A stretch of 27,500 nt of DNA from Monoplex corrugatus (GCA_030674185.1 JAPXFY010000012.1:1359874-1387373), one strand, 5' to 3'; positions 1 through 9,956 are shown, counted from the first letter of the stretch. Notes: a model not told the origin generated them from the sequence alone. Numbers and translations: made by a program.

Positions 1-129
1 ATATTTTCTCAACTGTTTGTGACATAGGAACATTTCTTAGGATCATTACACGTACTGAGGTGCCTTTTGTGTTCACTTTTTTATCATATTTTCTTCGCCA
101 CTGTCATGGCCACAGAAACTCATACACTT
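1..129. other. AT-rich unassigned sequence
   Basis: No open frame, RNA-like structure or recognisable repeat is visible here. It directly flanks the trinucleotide tail of the SINE-like element that follows. Confidence 0.5.
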
Positions 130-511
130 TTTAACAACATGATGATGATGATGATGACGATGAGGATGATAATCACGATGCTATGGAGTTCCATCTAGGA
201 TTGAGACTGTATGACAGATGTGTACTATACGCTTACTATCATAATCTATACTGGCGTCAACCAGGCCCGAGAGATACAGACACCTGCAGCGTTGGTCAGA
301 AGATTTCAGCAAACCCCTCAATGACGTATCCGTGAAGTGGCTGAGACTCGATTGAGTGGTTCCAGTCTTCCCAGTGAGCCCATAGCGCGCCCTACTCTGG
401 GTAGGAGCCGGTTGGAGCCGAAAATGATTTTTGTAGGGACTGAATGGAACTTGAACCAACATCTTTCCAGTCGGTAGTCCGTTGAGCTACCCACAACGCC
501 ACGGCCACTGG
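130..511 (-). mobile_element. tRNA-derived SINE-like element with trinucleotide tail
   Basis: Read on the minus strand, the copy begins near 511. At 489-479 it has TAGCTCAACGG, a good match to a polymerase III A box. At 457-446 it has GGTTCAAGTTCC, a good match to a B box. An unrelated body of about 270 bp follows. The copy ends in an impure (ATC)n tract at roughly 180-130, as expected for a SINE mobilised by a LINE with a trinucleotide tail. The A-to-B box gap (about 21 nt) is shorter than in a true tRNA, so this is not a functional tRNA. The 93-aa open frame at 181-462 has no recognisable domain and is read as chance. The family name is unknown to me. Confidence 0.55.
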
Positions 512-807
512 TATTAATGGTAAATCTAGACTTAGCCAGATAAGTTCAGATGATGCTGACGGTGCCTGAATTCTCCATCACGTGTTGAAATAGGTTTTAG
601 CACCTCCTCTACACTTGAGCCATTGGCAGGAAATGGATTGTCGCCCTTTGCGAGGTCAGTGACGTCATTCCGCCGTCTTTCATCGTTGAGTGCAATGGAA
701 TCAATTAAATAAATGGATTGCGTGCGATGTAATAACGTGATAAAAACAACACGTTTTGCTCGACATGACTGGCACTCCGTTCTGTGTCGTCACTGAATTC
801 TGCCTGT
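512..807. other. unassigned sequence before the first minisatellite
   Basis: No gene is recognised. A perfect 8-bp palindrome TGACGTCA (the CRE/CREB consensus) lies at 660-667, but with no adjacent promoter or gene it carries little weight. Confidence 0.4.
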
Positions 808-2945
808 ACTTTGATGATAAATAAACATTTCACTCTTTGCTGGTAAACAGCTCTCAATCGTCCTTGATGGTAAATAAACATTTCACTCTTTACTGGTAAA
901 CAGCTCTCAATCCTTGATGGCAAATAAACATTTCACTCTTTGCTGGTAAACAGCTCTCAATCTTTGATGGTAAATAAACATTTCACTCTTTACTGGTAAA
1001 CAGCTCTCAATCCTTGATGGCAAATAAACATTTCACTCTTTGCTGGTAAACAGCTCTCAATCCTTGATGGTAAATAAACATTTCACTCTTTACTGGTAAA
1101 CAGCTCTCAATCCTTGATGGCAAATAAACATTTCACTCTTTGCTGGTAAACAGCTCTCAATCCTTGATGGTAAATAAACATTTCACTCTTTACTGGTAAA
1201 CAGCTCTCAATCCTCCTTGATGATAAATAAACATTTCACTCTTTGCTGGTAAACAGCTCTCAGTCCTTGATGATAAATAAACATTTCACTCTTTGCTGGT
1301 AAACAGCTCTCAATCCTTGATGGTAAATAAACATTTCACTCTTTACTGGTAAACAGCTCTCAATCCTTGATGGCAAATAAACATTTCACTCTTTGCTGGT
1401 AAACAGCTCTCAATCCTTGATGGTAAATAAACATTTCACTCTTTGCTGGTAAACAGCTCTCAATCCTCCTTGATGGCAAATAAACATTTCACTCTTTGCT
1501 GGTAAACAGCTCTCAATCCTCCTTGTTGGCAAATAAACATTTCACTCTTTGCTGGTAAACAGCTCTCAATCCTTGATGGTAAATAAACATTTCACTCTTT
1601 ACTGGTAAACAGCTCTCAATCCTTGATGGCAAATAAACATTTCACTTCTTACTGGTAAACAGCTCTCAATCCTTGATGGTAAATAAACATTTCACTCTTT
1701 AATGGTAAACAGCTCTCAATCCTCCTTGATGATAAATAAACATTTCACTCTTTACTGGTAAACAGCTCTCAATCCTTGATGGTAAATAAACATTTCACTC
1801 TTTACTGGTAAACAGCTCTCAATCCTTGATGGTAAATAAACATTTCACTCTTTACTGGTAAACAGCTCTCAATCCTTGATGGCAAATAAACATTTCACTC
1901 TTTGCTGGTAAACAGCTCTCAATCCTCTTTGATGGTAAATAAACATTTCACTCTTTGCTGGTAAACAGCTCTCAATCCTCCTTGATGGTAATAAACATTT
2001 CACTCTTTACTGATAAACAGCTCTCAATCCTTGATGGTAAATAAACATTTCACTCTTTACTGGTAAACAGCTCTCAATCCTTGATGGTAAATAAACATTT
2101 CACTCTTTACTGGTAAACAGCTCTCAATCCTTGATGGTAAATAAACATTTCACTCTTTGCTGGTAAACAGCTCTCAATCCTTGATGGCAAATAAACATTT
2201 CACTCTTTGCTGGTAAACAGCTCTCAATCCTTGATGGTAAATAAACATTTCATTCTTTACTGGTAAACAGCTCTCAATCCTTGATGGAAATAAACATTTC
2301 ATTCTTTACTGGTAAACAGCTCTCAATCGTTTGATGGTAAATAAACATTTCACTCTTTGCTGGTAAACAGCTCTCAATCCTTGATGGCAAATAAACATTT
2401 CACTCTTTGCTGGTAAACAGCTCTCAATCGTCCTTGATGGTAAATAAACATTTCACTCTTTGATGTTAAACAGCTCTCAACCCTTGATGGTAAATAAACA
2501 TTTCACTCTTTGATGTAAACAGCTCTCAATCCTTGATGGCAAATAAACATTTCACTCTTTACTGCTAAACAGCTCTCAATCCTTGATGGCAAATAAACAT
2601 TTCACTCTTTACTGTAAACAGCTCTCAATCTCTTGATGGCAAATAAACATTTCACTCTTTACTGGTTAAACAGCTCTCATCCTTGATGGTAAATAAACAT
2701 TTCACTCTTTCTGGTAAACAGCTCTCAATCCTTGATGGTAAATAAACATTTCACTCTTTACTGGTAAACAGCTCTCATCCTTGATGGTAAATAAACATTT
2801 CACTCTTTACTGGTAAACAGCTCTCAATCTCCTTGATGGTAAATAAACATTTCACTCTTTACTGGTAAACAGCTCTCAGTCCTTGATGGAAATAAACATT
2901 TCACTTTTTGAGTAAACGCTATCATTCTTGATGGAATATAACTTG
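808..2945. repeat. minisatellite 1, 50-bp unit, about 42 copies
   Basis: Head-to-tail copies of a 50-bp unit that carries AAATAAACATTTCACTCTTT and GGTAAACAGCTCTCAAT. The main variants are a T/C after GATGG and A/G in TTACTGG/TTGCTGG. Some units carry an extra CCT before TTGATGG. Between about 867 and 1217 two unit types alternate regularly, giving a 100-bp higher-order period. The last units near 2880-2945 are degenerate. It is non-coding. Confidence 0.95.
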
Positions 2946-4612
2946 TCATTTATGAGTATAACTCCTGTCTTTGTTGATGATGTATAACTCCTGTCTTTGT
3001 TGATGATGTAACTCCTGTCTTTGTTGATGATGTATAACTCCTGTCTTTGTTGATGAATATAACTCCTGTCTTTGTTGATGATGTATAACTCCTGTCTTTG
3101 TTGATGACATATAACTCCTGTCTTTGTTGATGACATATAACTCCTGTCTTTGTTGATGATGTATAACTCCTGTCTTTGTTGATGACATATAACTCCTGTC
3201 TTTGTTGATGACATTTATAACTCCTGTCTTTGTTGATGATGTATAACTCCTGTCTTTGTTGATGACTATAACTCCTGTCTTTGTTGATGATGTATAACTC
3301 CTGTCTTTGTTGATGACATATAACTCCTGTCTTTGTTGATGATGTATAACTCCTGTCTTTGTGATGACATAAACTCCTGTCTTTGTTGATGATGTATAAC
3401 TCCTGTCTTTGTTGATGACGTATAACTCCTGTCTTTGTTGATGATGTATAACTCCTGTCTTTGTTGATGAGTATAACTCCTGTCTTTGTTGATGATGTAT
3501 AAACTCCTGTCTTTGTTGATGATGTATAACTCCTGTCTTTGTTGATGATGTATAACTCCTGTCTTTGTTGATGATGTATAACTCCTGTCTTTGTTGATGA
3601 TGTATAACTCCTGTCTTTGTTGATGATGTATAACTCCTGTCTTTGTGATGATTATAACTCCTGTCTTTGTTGATGATGTATAACTCCTGTCTTTGTTGAT
3701 GACAATATAACTCCTGTCTTTGTTGATGATGTATAACTCCTGTCTTTGTTGATGACATGTAACTCCTGTCTTTGTTGATGATTATAACTCCTGTCTTTGT
3801 GATGAATGTAACTCCTGTCTTTGTTGATGATGATAAACTCCTGTCTTTGTTGATGATGTATAACTCCTGTCTTTGTTGATGATATAACTCCTGTCTTTGC
3901 TGATGACATGTAACTCCTGTCTTTGTTGATGATGCATATAACTCCTGTCTTTGTTGATGATGTTAACTCCTGTCTTTGTTGATGATGTATAACTCCTGTC
4001 TTTGTTGATGATGTATAACTCCTGTCTTTGTTGATGATGTATAAACTCCTGTCTTTGTGATGATGTATAACTCCTGTCTTTGTTGATGATGTATAACTCC
4101 TGTCTTTGTGATGATGTATAACTCCTGTCTTTGTTGATGATGTATAACTCCTGTCTTTGTTGATGAATGTATAACTCCTGTCTTTGTTGATGATGTATAA
4201 CTCCTGTCTTTGTGATGAATGTATAACTCCTGTCTTTGTTGATGATGTATAACTCCTGTCTTTGTGATGCATGTATAACTCCTGTCTTTGTTGATGATGT
4301 ATAACTCCTGTCTTTGTGATGATATGTAACTCCTGTCTTTGTTGATGATGTATAACTCCTGTCTTTGTTGATGACATGTTAACTCCTGTCTTTGTTGATG
4401 ATGTTAACTCCTGTCTTTGCTGATGACATATAACTCCTGTCTTTGTTGATGCATTGTAACTCCTGTCTTTGTTGATGACATATAACTCCTGTCTTTGTTG
4501 ATGACATATAACTCCTGTTTTTGTTGATGAGTATTACTCCTGTCTTTGTTGATGACATATTAACTCCTGTCTTTGTTGAGGGACATATTGCTCTGTCTTG
4601 TTGATGACATTT
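2946..4612. repeat. minisatellite 2, 26-bp unit, about 64 copies
   Basis: Tandem copies of a 26-bp unit built on ACTCCTGTCTTTGTTGATGA plus a short variable linker (usually TGTATA, also CATATA, ATATA or TGTA). Linker length varies by 1-3 bp, while the 20-bp core is almost invariant. Because 26 is not a multiple of 3, the open minus-strand frames at 2946-3758 and 3652-4377 cycle through all three frames with a 26-residue period. They are repeat artefacts, not genes. Confidence 0.95.
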
Positions 4613-4628
4613 AAATCCTCAGTCTTGT

Positions 4629-5471
4629 AAACAGGCCAGTGGACCTATCAACAGTAAGCTGACACCACCAGAATGATGGAAACATTAGATGGACAGCCAA
4701 CAGGCCAGTGGACCTATGGAACAGAGCTGACACCATCAGAATGACGGAAACATTCAGATGGACAGCCAACAGCCAGTGGACCTATGAACACCAAGCTGAC
4801 ACCACCAGAATGATGGAAACATTCAGATGGACAGCAACAGACCAGTGACCTATCAACAGTAGATGAACCCACCAGAATGATGGAAACATTAAGATGGACA
4901 GTCAACACCAGTGACCTACAAACAGTAGGACACCACACAATGATGGAACTTAAGATGGACAGTCAACAGACCAGTGAACCTATCAAACAGTAAGCTGACA
5001 CCACCAGAATGATGGAAACATTAAGATGGACAGCCAACAGACCAGTGAACCTATCAAACAGTAAGCTGACACCAGCAGAATGATGGAAACATTAAGATGG
5101 ACAGCCAACAGACCAGTGAACCTATCAAACAGTAAGCTGACACCAGCAGAATGATGGAAACATTAAGATGGACAGCCAACAGACCAGTGAACCTATCAAA
5201 CAGTAAGCTGACACCACCAGAATGATGGAAACATTCAGATGGAGAGCCAACAGGCCAGTGAACCTATCAAACAGTAAGCTGACACCACCAGAATGATGGA
5301 AACATTCAGATGGACAGCCAACAGACCAGTGAACCTATCAAACAGTAAGCTGACACCACCAGAATGATGGAAACATTCAGATGGACAGCCAACAGACCAG
5401 TGAACCTATCAAACAGTAAGCTGACACCAGCAGAATGATGGAAACATTCAGATGGACAGCCAACAGACCAG
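4629..5471. repeat. minisatellite 3, 71-bp unit, about 12 copies
   Basis: Tandem 71-bp units contain ACCAGTGAACCTATCAAACA, GTAAGCTGACACCACCAGAA and TGATGGAAACATTCAGATGG. The first four or five units (4629-4970) carry many small deletions. From about 4970 to 5471 the units are nearly identical, so homogenisation is stronger at the right side. It starts almost directly after minisatellite 2. Confidence 0.95.
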
Positions 5472-5477
5472 TTGTTA

Positions 5478-5645
5478 ATGTTGCTGGTTTGGGTTGAACT
5501 GGAGATATCAGATCTTCAATCCGCAGTTTTATCAAAAGGACCAAGCAGCCCGTGATACCATTTGGCCTGGTCTGGGTCTGAACTCACAACCACTGTGTTA
5601 CCAACATTACGCTTTGACAACTTATGGTTTAGAACCTTCATCTCT
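5478..5645 (-). mobile_element. possible second tRNA-like SINE fragment
   Basis: On the minus strand, GTTGTGAGTTCAGACCC (5590-5574) resembles a tRNA T-arm/B box with one or two mismatches, and TTGTCAAAGCG about 40 nt upstream is a weak A box. The spacing is closer to a real tRNA than in the first SINE-like copy. No clear tail is seen on the expected side. The (TCATCA)n-like stretch at 5663-5690 lies on the opposite side. This could be a decayed SINE or chance similarity. Confidence 0.3.
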
Positions 5646-6000
5646 TCGTCTTCGTCGTCGTTTCATCATCATCATTATCATCAGTAGTCAGTGAGTCATC
5701 ATAGCATCATCTTATCATGTTTGTTCGTCGTGTTCTTGTTCTCCTTTAGTATAGAAACATTAGTAGTTAGTAGTATAGTAGAAGTAGTAGTAGCAGTATC
5801 GTTATCATTGTTTTTGTCGTTCTTGTTCTTGTTGTTCTTGTTAGTAATAGAAACAGTAGTAGTAGTAATAGTAGAAGTAGTAGAAGGAGGAAGAAGAGGA
5901 ATCAGAAGTCAGTTGTAATATTGTCATTGCTGTCTGAAGTGGCCAGCAGCACCAGTGAGTGCCAGACACACCCAGCACAGGTAGAAAGAAACTCTAGGGA
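5646..6000. repeat. degenerate trinucleotide-rich sequence
   Basis: Impure runs of TCG/TCA (5645-5700) and of GTA/TAG and TTCTTG (5755-5890). Short open frames here encode only low-complexity Ile/Val/Phe/Leu-rich peptides and are not supported as genes. 5900-6000 has no recognisable content. Confidence 0.6.
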
Positions 6001-6262
6001 GAGCTAGACAACAGAAGGTCTTCAGAGAAGTAACCCCCTTTAGACAAGTGTTTCGGCCCTGAATTCCTTACACTCTCGGGGGGCCGGGCCACATCCAGGT
6101 CATGACTCCTGGATGCCCTTCTGCTGTTGTCTATTTTTTTTTTTTTTTTCCCACGCCGGGGAGGAACCTGGGCGATTCTGCGCTTCAGAACTGCGGTACG
6201 CGGTTTTACCAATGTGATAACGGGGCACACATCATCTGTAGGGAATTTAATCCTTATGAAGT
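6001..6262 (-). promoter_or_regulatory. structured 3' UTR of the REL retrotransposon
   Basis: Downstream of the stop codon (minus strand) lies about 110 bp, then an A run of about 18 nt (T run at about 6132-6150 on plus), then a segment bounded by inverted arms. The left arm on plus is TAGACAACAGAAGG at 6005-6018. Its inverse, with a 3-nt insertion, is at 6117-6133. Inside is a perfect 8-bp hairpin, CATCCAGG at 6092-6099 with CCTGGATG at 6108-6115. The 3' UTRs of R2-group elements are folded and recognised by the RT, so this is a plausible template-recognition structure. That role is inferred. A small insertion downstream of an old poly(A) end is an alternative. Confidence 0.5.
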
Positions 6263-7363
6263 TCACTTTTGGTTCCTCCTTGCCCAGATCCAGCTTGAGC
6301 TCCTTTCTGCTGCCTCTGCCATCGCTTTAAGGGTTCTAGTCCTCTTCTTCCCAGAAATGGCGAGTTGTTTCATGAGATCATAAGCGGAGGTGCCCACAAA
6401 CCCTCTTGCCCCGACCTCTATGGCGAAGATTTTGACCCGCAGACCTGCTTTCTTCAGGGTGCTGGCAAGACCGGCGTATTTTTCGGTCTTGTAGATATGT
6501 GCTTCTTCCATTCTGCTTTCGTATGGCACAGTGAGTTCTATCAGAATCACTTGTTTCGAGGAGTCAGAGTGGAGAGCGATGTCTGGTCTCATGCCTGTCT
6601 TGCTGATGACATCTGGGTAATTTCTCCACTCTGGGAGGTCTGCTGTACACTCCCAGTCGACTGCTCCATCCAGAAGACCCTTTGGCAATGTGTTGGTTGT
6701 CATAGCACTTTCGGGCCAGACCTGCTTCCCTCCTGCTTTGTAGAACGTTGTCATAGCAATTGGTGCGTTTGGGGTCATGGTTTTTTCGCTAACCACGTCT
6801 GTGATCACTTTCAGAACTTGGTTGTGCCTCCATGTATACCTTCCTTGGGCTAGCGCTACTTTGCAAGAGCTTAGGACATGTTCCACTGTTTGTTTCTTCT
6901 GACAGAGCGGACATGCTGGGTCGTCTGATTTCCCCCATTTCACTAAGTTTGCATTCGAGGGGAACAGGTCATATACAGATCTGAGGAGGAAGCTTATCCT
7001 TAGAGGAGCCATGTGCCACATATCGTTCCAGCTGAGACTTCTTTGGAGTGCACTGTCCCATGTTGTCCATTGCCCCTGTTGACCTTGCTGGACTGCCTTC
7101 TGCACTCTTTTGACATCTTCTTCTTCCTTCAACTCCTGTATGATCATGTCTCTTTTTTCCTTCCCTTTGGCTTTGGACCACCACTGCATTTTTGTTGCTC
7201 CCAGTCCCTGTCTGTTGGTTTGCGTGTGTCCAATTATTTCTTTGATGCTGAGGTTTCTCTTGGCATTGTTTACAGCCTCTTGGACTTTCCACTTTCTGCC
7301 AGTTCTCAGCTTTGGATGAACTGATCTCACGATATTGTCTTCTGATTCCTCCAGCATGCTCAA
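6263..7363 (-). CDS. CCHC knuckle and restriction-like endonuclease part of the retrotransposon ORF
   Basis: A 366-codon frame overlapping the end of the RT frame by 4 bp at a TTG. It is best read as the C-terminal part of the same protein after a 1-bp frameshift near 7363-7390. The knuckle CPLCQKKQTVEHVLSSC (residues 151-167) is C-X2-C-X7-H-X4-C. It is followed by WRHN (about 178-181), matching the RHD/RHN motif, and by RPD at 259-261 with Glu 276, a PD-X14-E pattern. The next block, IELTVPYE and then KTEKYAGL, fits the conserved downstream part of REL domains. The domain nicks target DNA to prime reverse transcription. All expected catalytic residues are visible. The frame ends at TGA 6265-6263. 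Confidence 0.85.
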   Translation of the reverse strand: MSMLEESEDNIVRSVHPKLRTGRKWKVQEAVNNAKRNLSIKEIIGHTQTNRQGLGATKMQWWSKAKGKEKRDMIIQELKEEEDVKRVQKAVQQGQQGQWTTWDSALQRSLSWNDMWHMAPLRISFLLRSVYDLFPSNANLVKWGKSDDPACPLCQKKQTVEHVLSSCKVALAQGRYTWRHNQVLKVITDVVSEKTMTPNAPIAMTTFYKAGGKQVWPESAMTTNTLPKGLLDGAVDWECTADLPEWRNYPDVISKTGMRPDIALHSDSSKQVILIELTVPYESRMEEAHIYKTEKYAGLASTLKKAGLRVKIFAIEVGARGFVGTSAYDLMKQLAISGKKRTRTLKAMAEAAERSSSWIWARRNQK

Positions 7364-9465
7364 CAGTCTTGCTTTTCCAACTTGTATTCCTCCACTATGG
7401 ATTTGAGAGGTAGCTTCAGCATTGCTTGACGACAGTAGAATGCAACATCAGTGAGACCAGGTGGGACACCGAGCCATTTTCTTGTGTATTTGTTGATTTT
7501 GGCTTCCATTGCTTCGACTGTGCTGGTGCAAATGTCATAGATTAGCAGTGGCCACAGCAGCTTTGGTATCAGCATGAACTGTAGACACCAGACTTTGTAT
7601 TTGCCTGGCAGTCCGCAGTTATCTATTTTCTTCAGGCCTTCTTCTGCTGTTTGCTTGGTTTCACATCCCCTTTGTGTGTCTTTCAGGGAGTCATCATACC
7701 ATCTTCCGAGACTTTTTACTGGCTCTTCTGTGACAGTGGGGATGGCTTGGTTGGCTACCATGAATTTGACTGAATCTGCCACTTTTCCTTTTCGCAGTGA
7801 GAGACTTCGGGATTTCTTAGGTTTGAACCTCATTCTTGAAGAGGCCACCAGCTCATCCAGCTGCTTTAAGATTTGGTGTGTCTCTTCCTCATCCGTGCAC
7901 AAGACTGTTGTGTCATCCATGAAAGCTTTCAGAGGAGGCATCTGGTATCCATCTCCCAGATTCACTGGACCTGAACTCTTCATTGCAGCTTTCAAGATGA
8001 CTTCCATTGCCAACACGAACAGTATGGGAGAGATTGCACAGCCCATTGCAATGCCCACCTCTAGGTCTATCCAGTCCGTGGTGTATTCTTTGGTAGAGAA
8101 CCGCATTGAGAACCCTTGGAAATACTTCCTCAGCATTGTTCGGATGTTTTCTGGGATGTGATACATTTCAAGAGCCAGCTGGATCATATCGTGTGGAACT
8201 GATCCATATGCATTCGCCAGATCAAGCCAAACTACGTCAATGTCTCTCTTCTCTGTTCTTGCTTTTTGGATGGCATCCCAAATCAACGTGGCATGTTCCA
8301 AGCATCCAGGCATTCCTGGTATGCCTCCCTTTTGGACTGACATATCCAGATACTTGTTTTCAGTCAGGTATTTTGTCAATCTTGCTGCCATAACAGAGAA
8401 GAAGATTTTCCCCTCGACGTTCAGAAGTGATATTGGCCTGAACTGATTGATGCTGCTGGAGTTCTGCTCCTTCGGAATGTACACTCCTTCAGCTCTCATC
8501 CATTGGTCGCTGATCTTCTGGTTCCTCCATGCTGATCGAATCATCTTGTGGAGCCACTCGAGCACTTTTGGGCATTTCTTGTAGAGCAGGTATGGTATTC
8601 CGTTTGGTCCAGGTGCTGACTTGGCTCTGGCTTTCTTTACTACGTTCTTCACTTCATCCAGTGTTGGTGGTTTGTTATTGAATTTTCCTTCTGGCGCTGC
8701 AGGCCAAACCAGATTCTGGATTTCAAGTGGTGCCTCGCGCTGAGAATCGGAATATGTTTCCCTGAGATGCTGCTCTAGGGTTTCCTTGCCCACTGTGAGA
8801 GTCCCTGATTTGGGTTGTTCAAACAGCTTTCTTGCAAAGTCAAAGGGATCTTTGAAGAAACGATCTTGAGTCTTCTTCTTTTTGCTCTTTCTTCGCCTTG
8901 CTGATTCCACTTTGCTGAGAGCATTGTGTTTGGCCTTCAGATCTTTCCAGAGTTCCAGGAGCCCTTGCTTCTCGAATTCTGAGGCAGTTTTCATTCGCTT
9001 TTTAAGCTTCCTTTTCTCCCTCCGGATGCTCTCCATCTGTTGCTGTCTTCTGGATTTCTGGGGAGGCGTTTTTGTCTTTGGCTGCTTCACTCCATAAGTG
9101 TCCCTGCAGATAGAGTATATGATGTCTCCGTATGTGTCAAGTTTGTGTTCCAGCGTACTGTTCCCTATTAGCGCATTCAGCTTAAGGACAAGTTCCTCAT
9201 CTAATTTCTCCCATTGTTCTTTTGCACCGGCAGGCGGCAAATTGAGTTTCCCACGTTTGGCGTTAAGAGCTTGTGCAAAATCCGCATCAGAACCGTCAGC
9301 GTGGATGTCCTTGGCACTATGGTTTAAATCCTGGCCTTGGTCATCCAACGTCTCACCTGCTATCGCAGTGCGCTGCTGTTGGTTCGTATGTGTCTTCAAA
9401 CAGCCCATTTTTGTCTGTGGATCTTCATGCCGCGTTTGGTGGTGAATCTCCTTCCACACGCACAC
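7360..9465 (-). CDS. reverse transcriptase part of the REL non-LTR retrotransposon
   Basis: A 701-codon frame. It makes cDNA from the element RNA at the nicked target (target-primed reverse transcription). Residues 140-200 form a strongly basic linker. The RT core has SAPGPNGIPYLLYK (about 283-296), FRPISLLNVEGKIF (342-355), motif A VVWLDLANAYGSVPH (411-425, catalytic Asp 415), motif B GIAMGCAISPILF (471-483) and motif C AFMDDTTVLC (514-523, Asp 517/518). All catalytic aspartates are present. A thumb-like region follows to about residue 690. The frame opens at GTG and is really the continuation of the zinc-finger frame. It ends early at TGA 7362-7360, where a frameshift moves reading into the endonuclease frame. 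There are no internal stops over about 2.1 kb, which argues for a recent insertion. Confidence 0.9.
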   Translation of the reverse strand: MCVWKEIHHQTRHEDPQTKMGCLKTHTNQQQRTAIAGETLDDQGQDLNHSAKDIHADGSDADFAQALNAKRGKLNLPPAGAKEQWEKLDEELVLKLNALIGNSTLEHKLDTYGDIIYSICRDTYGVKQPKTKTPPQKSRRQQQMESIRREKRKLKKRMKTASEFEKQGLLELWKDLKAKHNALSKVESARRRKSKKKKTQDRFFKDPFDFARKLFEQPKSGTLTVGKETLEQHLRETYSDSQREAPLEIQNLVWPAAPEGKFNNKPPTLDEVKNVVKKARAKSAPGPNGIPYLLYKKCPKVLEWLHKMIRSAWRNQKISDQWMRAEGVYIPKEQNSSSINQFRPISLLNVEGKIFFSVMAARLTKYLTENKYLDMSVQKGGIPGMPGCLEHATLIWDAIQKARTEKRDIDVVWLDLANAYGSVPHDMIQLALEMYHIPENIRTMLRKYFQGFSMRFSTKEYTTDWIDLEVGIAMGCAISPILFVLAMEVILKAAMKSSGPVNLGDGYQMPPLKAFMDDTTVLCTDEEETHQILKQLDELVASSRMRFKPKKSRSLSLRKGKVADSVKFMVANQAIPTVTEEPVKSLGRWYDDSLKDTQRGCETKQTAEEGLKKIDNCGLPGKYKVWCLQFMLIPKLLWPLLIYDICTSTVEAMEAKINKYTRKWLGVPPGLTDVAFYCRQAMLKLPLKSIVEEYKLEKQDC

Positions 9466-9635
9466 GGAAATTCCATCTGGTCATTAATCATGATCCGTTG
9501 TGCGTTTCCAGTCGTGATGGAGTCTGTGCCGATGGATTCATCATTCTCTCCCCCTTTCGGTGAATCCTGGGAGCATCTTTCATTTAAAAACTCGTGGCAT
9601 GTTATCAAAGGCAAGGTGGGAAGCCAACCCCACAA
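9396..9635 (-). CDS. N-terminal zinc-finger part of the REL retrotransposon ORF
   Basis: This frame carries CACGRRFTTKRGMKIH, a C-X-C-X12-H zinc-finger start of the kind found at the N terminus of R2-group proteins, where it binds target DNA. The expected final cysteine follows only in the next frame, and this frame stops at 9398-9396 just after the finger. The break sits at an A run (T run at 9408-9412 on the plus strand) that looks one base short, so the piece is continuous with the reverse transcriptase frame in origin. No ATG opens the full 79-codon frame. The first in-frame ATG is at 9491-9489, so the true start is uncertain. Confidence 0.6.
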   Translation of the reverse strand: MWGWLPTLPLITCHEFLNERCSQDSPKGGENDESIGTDSITTGNAQRIMINDQMEFPCACGRRFTTKRGMKIHRQKWAV

Positions 9636-9720
9636 AGCCCGCAGATCTAATCTTTCCCAGTGTCCTTCGGTCTTTCCCGAATGTCCTCCGAACTATTCCC
9701 GGTGTACAGTGTACAACTAA

Positions 9721-9956
9721 AACAGGAAACCTGTCACATGGCATCTGTCCCTCCTCCCCTCCTCCACACTCCCTAATTCTTCAGGACGGCGGCGCCTAAA
9801 GATGTTCATTGTCAGCAGCACATCGCCCGGTGTAACACCACGTATAAGCCCCTACAATAGACGTACAAGTGGACGATTTTCTTTTTCTCTCCGCCAGAGA
9901 GATATACATACATCAGATATCGTTTAAGCAGTCCTACTTCACATGTAAACATGCCC
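9721..9956. other. unassigned sequence between two retrotransposon copies
   Basis: No gene is seen. Short open frames on the plus strand are antisense or chance. CATGTAAA at 9942-9949 recurs at 10099-10106 on the other side of the LINE fragment and could be a short target-site duplication. Confidence 0.35.

Larger units (their letters stand above)
6001..9720 (-). mobile_element. REL-type non-LTR retrotransposon (R2/NeSL/Hero-like group), near full length
   Basis: Reading leftward from about 9720 there is a possible 5' UTR and then one ancestral open frame split into three overlapping pieces by two frameshifts. A 3' UTR follows, with a poly(A) stretch and an inverted repeat. The domain order is N-terminal zinc finger, reverse transcriptase, CCHC knuckle, restriction-like endonuclease. 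This is the single-ORF architecture known for R2, R4, NeSL, Hero and related clades, and it lacks an APE-type endonuclease. The summed protein is about 1,100 residues, which is normal for the group. The clade cannot be fixed by eye. There is no sign of 28S rDNA at either end. Both element ends are approximate because I see no convincing target-site duplication. Confidence 0.85.

Noticed and set aside
660..667. TGACGTCA CRE palindrome as a promoter element
   Set aside because: It is a single 8-mer with no gene or other promoter signal nearby.
2946..4377. 270- and 241-codon minus-strand frames with KTGVIHHQQRQELY-like repeats
   Set aside because: The same 26-bp unit is read in rotating frames. 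The period follows DNA unit length, and there is no selection signal for one frame.
9396..9491. Separate small zinc-finger gene
   Set aside because: The finger lacks its last cysteine in frame, and its continuation lies in the adjoining RT frame. It is the broken N terminus of the retrotransposon protein.
6365..9720. Plus-strand frames across the retrotransposon (162, 195, 127 codons and others)
   Set aside because: They are antisense shadows of the minus-strand RT and endonuclease frames, with no recognisable domains.
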